From Oopsacas minuta (Eukaryota > Porifera > Hexactinellida > Lyssacinosida > Leucopsacidae), in NCBI GenBank assembly GCA_024704765.1, contig JAKMXF010000314.1:298630-362629 (forward strand): 64,000 nt of DNA, written 5' to 3'. The notes under the pieces are model-generated. The model was not told the DNA's origin, ran no database searches, and was given only the letters and a program-made list of their open reading frames with translations. Of this stretch, positions 54,860 to 64,000 are shown one piece after another. The translations under genes and the position numbers were made by a program. The number at the start of each line of letters is the position of its first letter. Within the stretch, counting starts at the first letter, position 1.

Positions 54860-56440
54860 AGCAATCCGGTATAGTTCAAAGTAATATGATTCTGTAATGG
54901 CATATATGGCTATAAGAGTAAGCACAAACACACGGCAACCAAAAGGCTAAATACATGAATACACTAGGCTGTACCAAATATTTCGAAATTTTGCCAGTTC
55001 AATTACTCATATTAGAAGGCTACTCCGATATGAACAATTACATCAGCAAATTTCAGAAAATATGGAAATATCCAAAGTTTAAGCCATTTGAGATACTAAA
55101 TGAAAAATAGTCGAGAATTTAAACATCATAATGTTCTCTAGTAATTGTTTCATGTCGGATGATAATAAAATTAACAATATGTATCAGGACTTCATCTAGA
55201 TTAGGTAACCCGCGATCCGAAGCGGGTAATATTTGAATTTCGAGCACCATAATATATTAAGAACATGGGGATATATGGAACCTGCATATACCGACACTTA
55301 CATATCCTGAAGACTATATAACCCGACTGTGTATATGATCTAAAAATAGCTAACAATACAAATACACCTCTATAATCCAACAATTGCTAATATGAATTCA
55401 CATGTTATGAGCCCTAAACTTGTGCAGTGTGCATGGATATATAGCAATCATATCTACCCCTTCATAGCCTGATCGACAATTGGGGGCACAAAATTTTTTC
55501 TGTATAAAAACCAATGTAGAGAGGTAGAATCAGATGTAGGATACCTTGTAGTATTTTACAATCTTCTTCCTTTATTCACCAAAGCTCATACAGCGTGAGT
55601 ATATGGGTACTACATTTTAAAGGGTAGTTTCATGTGTATATTCTATTATGTCTAATATATAAACAGACAACAACTCTACCACTACGGGATACAAATCGAT
55701 ATGATACATTTGTTCTCACGGAGTTCCGTTATTCAGCCTCTATTGACGGGTTTCACCTCCATATTTTATTGTTATCGGAAGTTCTAATTTGATCCCAGAT
55801 GTTTGATGGATCATCAACACGAGATTTGAGTCCATAGTCTGTTTCCATGCACAATCAATATGGTTCTATCACCAATGCGCTCTTCAGCACACATGACATT
55901 TGATCCTTTATCAGTTTTGCATGATGTGTCTACAATTAGCTCCTCCAGATTTACTTGAATCACTTCTACATTACCAACTTTGTGCCTTACGAAAATATGA
56001 GCATCGATACATTGGATGATTCAGTTTGCACGAACTGTCTATCCTCATTTCCTCGGAATTTAGATAAAAATTATCATTCATCTTATCAATCACCAATCTT
56101 TATTCAACGAGACCATTTTTTGGAACATTCCATAATTTATTCCTTATTATTTTCTCCAGAAATTCTGTCATCTTGTAGCCTTTGGAATTGTATTCGTTAT
56201 TTCAAACTAACGACTACAGTCATTAGTTCGAATTTCGTGATGCAATCGTAACTTTACATAGAACACGCGTCCACATCCCAACTATTGATTAGGATTAACA
56301 TCAATTAGATTGAGTTTGATTGTGGCCGAGATGAAACTGTTTGAACAATTGGCGTCTTAATTATATGGACTGTCGACTCTCCAGCTTTGGCTCATCCTTA
56401 TCTCCAAGATTTTATTAACTTATAAATTGTAATACTTTTG
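54860..56440. other. Anonymous sequence
   Basis: No supported gene. A plus-strand open stretch at 55955-56251 precedes repeat B and may be part of the same old unit, but its frame is not conserved in the other copy. Confidence 0.35.
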
Positions 56441-56442
56441 TT

Positions 56443-57165
56443 TGTCATATATTTTTATGCTTAAATTTTATTTTGAACTTGAAATCTTCTTCTATATTTT
56501 CCCAGCTATATACATTTATTTCTGTACAACATTCCAAGTCGCTGTTCTGACCCCGGTCAATTACAATGAGCAATATGGAACATGCAACAGTTGCCGGTAT
56601 ATACAATTCCACACAAGCCAGTTTAACTCAGAGCTCTCCACTAGGAAGATTTTGCTGATTTCAAAACTGTTATTTTCCAAGCATTTAGTGAAAGAGAGTT
56701 TGAATATCCACATAGAGTACCCAATGGAGATGGTACTTGTTGAGAAGCTCCTCGCAAGTTCGAAAACTGAAGAAGCTGCGGTATCCTCTTTTACATGAAT
56801 GCCCAGTTTACTGTTCCATAAAGTCTATCACGAATCGGCTTAGTGTCTTCTCTCAAATAATGATAAACTCCTCTCCCAAGCAATCGATCTCAGTCTGATC
56901 TCAAACGTTGAAGAGAATAAGAATTTTCTGATTACCCTATTCAGGAATTTGCAAGTTAATTTACCATTTCATTTTACCAATGTCTAAAACATACGCATCC
57001 CTAACTAGTCTAGATATCAAATAATTGCAATTGATACAGTCTTGTTAGTAGAAATTTATATTTCAGTAAATCACACCATAAAGTGGAAATTTATCGAAGT
57101 TTCCTGAAGGAAACTCGATAAATGCTACTAGATCAGATCGCTTTTTACCATAACCTAATAAACCA
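56443..57165 (+). repeat. Dispersed repeat B, copy 2
   Basis: Direct diverged copy of 2750-3690. It lacks the ~250-bp insertion of copy 1 and keeps the longer open frame (to 56798; NIHIEYPMEMVLVEKLLASS). After two stops it continues with LLSQAIDLSLISNVEENKNF. Near its end TTTATCGA.GTTTCCT and its inverse AGGAAACTCGATAAA form a hairpin, still visible in copy 1. Confidence 0.6.
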
Positions 57166-57169
57166 ACAT

Positions 57170-58420
57170 TATTATATACCGTCTAGACGAGATCACATCC
57201 AACAAGATCCAGATGGTATCCATGATAAGTCAAATAATGAATTGCATGGTTGTCCAGATGTTCTTCGATTGCAACATTGTTTCTTAAACTTTTTAGAACC
57301 TCTGCTCTTATTCCACCAATAACTTTTATGCACTGTGGCAAGAGTAAATTAAACTTTAGAATACCGATGTGTCAATATTTCTTGGAATTATATCATGTAT
57401 ATGCAAATATTGATGTTAAAGGAAAGGTACTTCTTGACCTTTAGTACTTTCACATCCATCGGGCAGGAAAATTTACAATTGAAAGCATAATTTGCATATT
57501 TGTTATATGTCATTGAAATTTTGGTGTAACACAACACAAGCTTCTGAGGTACACCGGTTCAGAACGGCGGACTCTCTGCATCGAATGTATAGCAGACTTT
57601 TTTAAGACCACGGACCCCCTAAGTGGGTCGTGGATCCTATGTTGAGAACAACTCGGGACAAGCTGACGCCATAAGTCAGGGCAGTGAATCCGCGAATCTC
57701 TTGCCTTGAACTGAAACTGCATATCATTTTGATTCGTGGAGATTCAATATTCCAGACTTGAAACGACATTATCGCTCGTGTAAAATTTTGAAAGTTTCAT
57801 AATATATCAAAATATCCTGAAATATCCATTGTGGCAACATCAAGATAGTTCCGGGTAATACTCGGAATTAACTTCCGAGTATTCCTGGTAAACATCAGGG
57901 CTTGGATAACGGAGATCCCCGAGGGTTCAACTGGTTTACGACACCTATGCCGCATCCCCACACAGTAAACCCAAAGAGGAATTGCTCGTACCCCTCTTCA
58001 AAGGAGTTTAAACATTTGGTGCAGTCTTGAGTTTGATAATCCCGCGAAAAATGAAAAATTCACAATTAGTGTGTTTAATATTCGTAGAATGAATGGAAGG
58101 TTAGGGCCACTCTGTATTGTACTTCTTTTTGTTATATGTTATTTAGTAATTTAGCTCAGTATTAGATGGATAACCTTTCAACTTGAGGAACATGATGTGA
58201 ACCATATTCCCAAGATTCCTTGATAGAAAGAGAAAATTCTCGAGGAAAAGTTTCTTCTAACACTAACAGGGAAGTTATGGAACAGTATTGGGATACTTTA
58301 TCTTAGTGCCATGTTTCTCGAACCAACGCTGAAGCTGTTTACCTTCGTAGGATCAATAGCTGACAGAGAGGGCCAAAGAATCTCCTATTATTATGTCAAA
58401 AGAGACGATCAAACTATTGA
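57170..58420. other. Anonymous sequence with a GC-richer patch and a hairpin
   Basis: About 57535-57720 is GC-richer than its surroundings and contains CCACGGACCCCC mirrored by GGGTCGTGG. AATACTCGGAA (57857-57867) and TTCCGAGTATT (57873-57883) form a short hairpin. No gene was recognised. Confidence 0.4.
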
Positions 58421-58423
58421 AAG

Positions 58424-59111
58424 TATATATATTGCAGTGTATTAGTGATTTCGTCTGTACGCGTACACACGAATATTTTTAGTGTAATAGAGTTTACAAT
58501 AGCATATGGGTTGTTTATATTATACCCTGTGTATTTCTAAGGCATTGTGGTTAGAGGTGTTCAAATATTATGCATAACTTGTCAACCGCGAGATCACGAT
58601 ACATTCGTGTTTATAGCTTCATTTTCTTGATATAGTTCTCATTATTTTGTTTGTCTTTATAGTTCCATTAAATTAGTATTCTTTTATTTGTTGTCTTGTT
58701 TGCTTAGTTCTTTTTCTGGCTCTTGTTACTTCCTAAAATAATTATGTCACTCATATCTATGTTATGGATAGTATATTTTATGCTGATAACGTGGCATTAG
58801 TTTCATAATTTGTTTCGGAAATCCTCTTTACAATGTTACTGTAGTTACTACATGTTTGACTACTTATATTACATGTCTGATATAGTTCATATCAAGGAAA
58901 TAACATCCGATTAGTAGTAACGACAACAGCAAACGTAATAAAATCTGATCAATGACGCTACACTGATATGTACTAATCCAAACAAATCAAATATAAACAA
59001 CCCATATCTATAGTAAACTCTCATACACTAAAATATACGTGTGTACGACTACCCCCGAAACATTTAGTGTATACGCGTACACACGAAAATCTCTAATACA
59101 CTGCGATATAT
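58424..59111. mobile_element. ~690-bp element with long inverted ends
   Basis: The left arm (GCAGTGTATTAGTGATTTCG, then TCTGTACGCGTACACACGAA and AGAGTTTACAATAGCATATG with GGTTGTTTATAT) is the inverse of the right arm (about 58980-59111). The right arm holds about 30 extra bases with a second GTGTACGACTAC word. Arms are about 110-140 bp. No coding sequence lies between. It is a non-autonomous foldback. Exact ends and target duplication are unclear. Confidence 0.75.
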
Positions 59112-59114
59112 AAA

Positions 59115-59580
59115 ACTCAACTGAAGATGTGGAAGTCACCAGGAATATACCATGATTTAAATTACTCTAACCTTGAAATGCAACCTCATAAGAAGATAAA
59201 TATGATCGATTCAATTCGTCACAAACCGACATTTCCACGACACTTTCAATAAGAGATCAAAATACCTACATTGATTAGTAAAATGAAACACAGCCGTATG
59301 TTCCAAAACGAGAGAATTACCACCTACTTGAACAATGGAATCATCATAAAGATACCCATTATTGTAAAAAATCACAATGTAACTATTCGTCATTCAGGCA
59401 ATCTCATCAGAGAGCGAGAGGAATTTAAGTACATTTAATGTTTGACAATAATAACATCTGCACATATTTCAATGTAGTAAAGAACACAGAAGCGGATTGT
59501 GTAGTGATAGAAGGTTAAAAAACACCTTAATTATTGTGTGAGGAGATAAAATTACATTTACATTATACGTATTTACTTCA
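59115..59580. other. Spacer
   Basis: No supported feature. Confidence 0.3.
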
Positions 59581-59584
59581 TAGT

Positions 59585-59830
59585 TCAAAAATTGAATAAA
59601 TATTTGTCAGAAAATTCTACGAATGAGTCATTATCAATGGACAATGGGTCACATGGATCATAGTCCACTGCTGGTGAGCCATTTACAGCTCTGGTCCTGA
59701 TTGATTTGGATGTGGTTAATTCGTTTGAGATGCACGAGAATATTAGTGAAATTTCTTTACCACAACAACGCTCATGAATTTGGCAACATTCCTCATCGAG
59801 AAAGCTCTTTCGACTGCACTTGTACATTAA
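59585..59830 (-). pseudogene. hAT C-terminal fragment
   Basis: In one minus-strand frame near 59825-59745 the words TSAVERAFSMRNVAKFMSV occur. They match the hAT dimerisation domain signature (SA.ER.FS...). The frame soon stops, and another frame is open for 80 codons without matching. It is a short, old remnant. Nearby hAT fragments at 60.8 and 63.1 kb look like other families or pieces. Confidence 0.6.
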
Positions 59831-60657
59831 AGTCCTAATAAATGCAGAACATGACTCAACATAGTCGTAAAAGATTGTTCAAAGGTTGCAAGCGTGGCAT
59901 CCGGGGGATTCTCAGAATCTGCTAGAGATCAAGAATCATTATAAAACCTTCCTTCTACACAATTTTACCTTTGGCGCCTGGACAATTTCTCATGAACGCA
60001 TTCGTATTGTTTGAAAATTCAACAGAGAAATTATCTCCCAAAACTTGATCAGCTCAGGAGGTTCATAAACCTTTAATAGAATCGCTCTTGATAACGAAAC
60101 AACTAGAGGAGTTACCCCAACTAAAAATCTAGTGGATTAGATAGGATAGATGTAAACATCATGGAAAGATGTGCCAGATATCATTGCTCAATAGTTGGCA
60201 AGATTTATGAATTGTCAGGAACAACTGGTCAAGTCTCGAATATCCGGAAATTTGCAAGAGTGGCACGAAGATATAAAAAGGGATTCAAATGATCCTGTAA
60301 ACTATAGGTAGAACTAATAGTGTACTTCGAGGACAAGCCAAAATACTGGGAAATATGTCAGATATGCTGAATTCTCTTATATAAATCGGTATAATCGCCT
60401 CTCACATAAAGAATTTGACCTCAGAAGCCAGCTCTGCTTATGACATTAACTGATAGCTAATCATTTTCTAGCCCCCCAAGATCATACAGGGAAATTTGGT
60501 ATGAAGTTTAGATTGTACGTGACTAGCTGTGTTTTGATTCTATATTCTTTCATTTTGATACACTGAGATCAAGAAAGATGAAAAATATTGTAGTGGATGG
60601 AATGAAGCAAAGGCTACGGATCAAGAAGAAAGAAAACTACAGGAAGCTTTAGAAGTA

Positions 60658-60712
60658 CAGTACAACTCGGATAAGACGTGTTAATACCCACTAATTTGTT
60701 TGCTGAGGGGGG
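60658..60712. mobile_element. Deleted copy of the GATAAGACGTA MITE
   Basis: CAGTACAACTCGGATAAGAC after a TA matches the end of the 185-bp MITE at 41777. ACTAATTTGTTTGCTGAGGG matches its other end region (ACTAATTTCTGTTTCCCGAG). The middle is lost. Confidence 0.65.
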
Positions 60713-60769
60713 TGAAAGACTCAATACTCTTAACCTTTCATTGTAAGATAAAAATAGTAATGTTATGGA

Positions 60770-61130
60770 TTTTGTCGACAAGCATTCTGCCTTTCAAGCA
60801 ATAATTGACCTCTGAGGAAACAAGATAACTAGCGGTACGGTTACAATGTTTTCCTACCTATGTAGGTAAGTTGAAGATTGCGAAATTAGTATCAGCGAAG
60901 CGTTGCAAATTGCATTGCAGCGCATTTGCAATCACTTAAAGAAGATATCTCTAGATACTTCCCAGAAACAACAAAATCCAAATACACTTGTTTGAAATTC
61001 TTTTCTGACGAAAATCGATTACTGCATTCCTGATAATCACGATGTAGCATAGGATTATTTCATCAAACTTGTAAATGACTCAGGAACACAAACATTACTT
61101 CAAGAGTTATACAAAGTTGGAAAGTAGGTC
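60770..61130 (+). pseudogene. hAT-like (ZBED type) transposase fragment
   Basis: Plus-strand frames give MDFVDKHSAFQAIID, then HLQSLKEDISRYFPETTKSK followed by YTCLKFFSDENR. The pattern of a helix, HL..L...I..YFP and an aromatic end is seen in the middle region of ZBED/SCAND3-like hAT transposases. Stops and frame changes interrupt it. It ends with DYFIKLVNDSGTQTLLQELY in another frame. Confidence 0.5.
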
Positions 61131-61139
61131 GTGGTCATA

Positions 61140-61830
61140 AAAATAGTTGCAAACCCTTGATCTAGAGTATACATATAAAGATCTTGCAAGTAGAAAAACA
61201 AGTAAAGTAGCTGTTTATTATACAAACATTTAGTTACTGAATAAATAATAAATGTCAAATCATCCAAATTATCCAGCCCATGGCCTACTAGACTGTCCTC
61301 CCGGTTTCGGCGGCTATAAAGGTAACGTCTGTCTTAAGATTGAGATCAAGAGGCGTAGGACTTGATAAATTAACAACTAATGTTGGATAAATTTAAGCAG
61401 GGCACCGATGAATCGGTTTCGTAGTGCCAAAGTTCAATGTATTTTTAGAATCAATCGTAAGCTGTTTCCGTACTTATCAGTTGTTTTAACTATATGAAGC
61501 TCTCAGATTGTAAATAATGTGGAATTTATATATATTCCCATCGTATTTTCTTACTACATTTTCCTGAAAATATCTGTTAGGAAATACCAGTTTCGGAAGT
61601 ATATAGAATCAAAGTTGTTACTACGATATACTGACAATATTGTATAGAACAGTGGGTCAAACTCCTACAGAGGATCACATAAATATATAATAATCGATGG
61701 TAGCCTCTTAGAAATTATGTTCCGCCCATGTATAAATGAATATATAGATAATCATATCATAAGTTATAGTCCAAACGTCTAGTGATAGTATTCAAAATAC
61801 TCAATTGTATTCCGAAAATTGATCATCAAT
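61140..61830. other. Anonymous AT-rich sequence
   Basis: No supported gene or element. Confidence 0.3.
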
Positions 61831-61836
61831 TTGACT

Positions 61837-61972
61837 ATTAGAAGATCGTAAATTAGTTCGTAATCGGATCGGAGATCCTTTTAGAATTTAAGATCTGAAC
61901 TGGGAACGCCCATCATAATTTCAGCCAGGATCGGGATCGGGATCTAGATCCTTTAATTGAGGATCTTCTAAT
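61837..61972. repeat. 136-bp unit with 11-bp inverted ends
   Basis: ATTAGAAGATC at 61837-61847 is mirrored by GATCTTCTAAT at 61962-61972. The words GATC and GGGATC recur inside. The first 50 bases (GTAAATTAGTTCGTAATCGG...) are partly repeated directly just after the unit (GTAAATCAGATTGTAATTGG). It may be a small MITE. Confidence 0.5.
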
Positions 61973-61979
61973 GCCCTAA

Positions 61980-63080
61980 TTATAGGATAGTAAATCAGAT
62001 TGTAATTGGATCGAAGAATTTCTCAGAATCTATGAAAGAAACCGTAACGCTAGAGTAAAATGATGAAATATTCACAAATGAACATAAGTAGGAGTAAAAG
62101 TCATTCGCTGATTATGAATATTGACATAAAAAATAGGGTTAGATCCAACTGAAGGAGTAGGATGCATTGGATGTATTCAAAAGTGTCCATAGGGGACATT
62201 AATGCAGGTAAGTGAAATTCAAGAAGGGTTTCCAAAGTAACATCACTATTCACGCTTATCTAAAACATCATGAGGATTTCAAGACCAACTTAGGCTAAGA
62301 ATACAATTTAGCCTTAAGACAACTCAGGTTAATAAAGAAAACACAAATATTACACTCAGGAAGTACCGTGTTCTTTGTTGTAAATACATTCGATGCGCTA
62401 ACCGGACTGAAGTATTTCAAAAGATCCAAATTCTCCAATTTTCTTTTGGATGATGTATACCATAAAACGTGTATAATTGGAGAGCTGGAACAGCGAATCT
62501 CCTGTAACCCCCACATTCCCTAAGTATATTTTCAAATGTAAATGTCTTTAACAAGAGATGTTAGATCAAAATGTAGAGCTATTTCTCCCAAAATTGATCT
62601 TCAATTATATTTGCTAAATATTTATGACCGACGGTATATGTTGAATAGAAGAATTGGTAAAAATATCCTCCTGAAACCGAAAGATTTCAATTTCCAATAG
62701 GGATAAATAAGCCCTTTTCTCCAAATACCAGGCTTGCCGTGGATGAGAAAAATCCCATCCATATCCATATCCATATCCATGTCATTTTTGCGTGGATATC
62801 CAACAACCAGGATATCCATGAATATTTCAAAGACCTAGAACATCTTATCTATAACGGCCATTCAAGGCTAGTGGTGACTATTATGTACAGGTAACCGGTA
62901 TGTAGATGTAGATTACTAATGAAAATCTATTAATATACTAAACGTTATAAACTGAAGCTCTAGATATTATGTAAACTGTCATTCATAAACTCTTCGATAT
63001 CACTATCGTCTTCAAATGGCTCATTGTTGATGACCAACGCAACTTCCTTTGGCTCGATTACAATTCACAGCTTCTTGATT
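61980..63080. other. Anonymous sequence with a (TCCATA)n microsatellite
   Basis: TCCATA repeats about four times at 62757-62782. Related ATATCCAT words occur again near 62805-62820 and 63865-63880. No gene supported. Confidence 0.45.
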
Positions 63081-63087
63081 ATTGTGA

Positions 63088-63366
63088 TTACATTTTCTGG
63101 TATCTGATGTATACTAATTTCTTCATGACCGCCGGTGACATTCTCTTTCTCATTTTTGAAAGTAGGTTGCCGGCCTGGCTGAACAACCTCTCCACGGTTG
63201 CAGAAGATATTGGTGCCGAGAAAATTATCTTTGCACAGGTGGGCAGACGTGTTAAGACACTGTACCGCCAAAACTGAGTTGGATCCTCCATTGGTACCCG
63301 GGTGTCTCTGAATTCTTGGAGCTCTATACCAAGAGGAGTAGCCTTTTGCCTTTTGGCTAGCAACAC
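63088..63366 (-). pseudogene. hAT C-terminal dimerisation domain fragment
   Basis: Ninety-two open codons contain FWRYSVLTRLPTCAKIIFSA, then PISSATVERLFSQAGNLLSK and RKRMSPAVMKKLVYIRYQ. This is a full hAT C-terminal dimerisation domain (W....LP.L...A.....P.SSA..ER.FS.AG.......R..L.P). The peptide ends at a stop at 63088, as expected for the protein's end. The upstream catalytic part was not found to 63.6 kb, so it is a 5'-truncated or eroded copy. Confidence 0.85.
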
Positions 63367-63379
63367 CAGAATTCACGAG

Positions 63380-64000
63380 TGAAAGGGATGAATAGCAGTA
63401 GCAATAATTGCATCATAATTGCACAGTATTGGTTACCTTCCACCAACATAGATCTTGAAAGAATTCAAAACTTTAGATGAAATCTGGCACTATTCGTGAC
63501 ACAACAATTGCTGACATTACAATAATTGGCTACCTACTCGACTTCACCGATCTTACCGATAATAACTAATTTTCCATCATAATCGATTCTCAATTGGGAA
63601 ATCAAATAATTTCATAATTTGATATTCATACGGTATGAAATAATAATCGTGTGCTGCTAGTTAGTTACATGTAATACACCAGCTTAGCTGATGGGGTTAA
63701 TTGATGGGGCCGACAAATTTAGATGGGGCGCTAGCCCCATCTAACCCCATACTAGAGCCGCCACTGAACAACACTAGTAAGTGTACTTAGTAATATTGTT
63801 AATTTATTTATAACAGCATCCCTGTTATTGAATATCCTATGGATATGACCAATCCACCCATAGATATCCATATCCACGACAAGCCTGCCAAATACGGAAC
63901 AATAGAGTATCCAAGAAAATGTATGGTAAATTCCCCACTGACAGGGGTAAATGTCACTGTTTTGAGGCATAGGTATCTCTAAAGTATGTCCAATTTCTCC
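63380..64000. other. Anonymous sequence to the window edge
   Basis: GGGGCTAGCGCCCCATCTAA-like words near 63692-63750 (GATGGGG repeated and inverted) could be an element end. Nothing more is supported. Confidence 0.3.

Overview
The window looks like nuclear DNA from an animal, most likely an arthropod or related invertebrate. It is strongly AT-rich and has no bacterial-style operons, ribosome-binding sites or dense ORFs. It has GT..AG introns and a crowd of animal-type transposons: mariner/Tc1, hAT, MULE, a CR1/Jockey-like LINE, foldbacks and MITEs. A copepod such as a sea louse would fit, but that is only an impression. I found no rRNA, confident tRNA, CRISPR array or prokaryotic feature.

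Host-gene signal is sparse and on the minus strand. There is a 311-bp coiled-coil exon at 12374-12684, a probable terminal exon with a nuclear-localisation-like patch at 20606-21098, and a zipper-like exon at 54646-54855. The last two share a compatible splice phase and could belong to one gene with an intron of about 33.5 kb. If so, most of the transposons between 21 and 54.6 kb sit inside that intron. Two small exons at 22.6-23.2 kb are much weaker.

Layout from left to right. 0-10 kb: a BED-like remnant, two dispersed repeats that recur at 53-57 kb, two copies of a ~165-bp MITE, a tandem duplication and a 488-bp foldback. 10-17 kb: a decayed mariner (10350-11680), the coiled-coil exon, a 237-bp MITE, and a DD37E Tc1-like element (15180-16522). 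17-23 kb: minisatellite, candidate host exons. 23.6-27.8 kb: a 5'-truncated mariner, then a decayed multi-exon integrase gene of Ginger/gypsy type. 28.9-32.1 kb: a complete MULE with an 8-bp target duplication, long terminal inverted repeats made of a GATCAAAGTTC minisatellite, a FLYWCH/MULE transposase and a RING finger at its C-terminal end. 32.7-34 kb: remains of a second MULE. 36.1-37.5 kb: a second DD37E element. 40.5-41.4 kb: a 904-bp foldback. 42.2-46.3 kb: a complete hAT with 8-bp target duplication, split by a DD41D mariner-type element. 48-51 kb: a LINE split by a 479-bp MITE. 51.1-52.7 kb: another hAT. 53-64 kb: repeat copies, a foldback and hAT fragments.

Every transposase reading frame I could follow is broken by stops or frameshifts, so the window reads as a layered graveyard of elements. 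Nested insertions give a relative order: the DD41D copy is younger than the hAT it splits, and the 48.6-kb MITE is younger than its LINE. The most unusual object is the MULE carrying a RING finger. Second is the intron-rich integrase.
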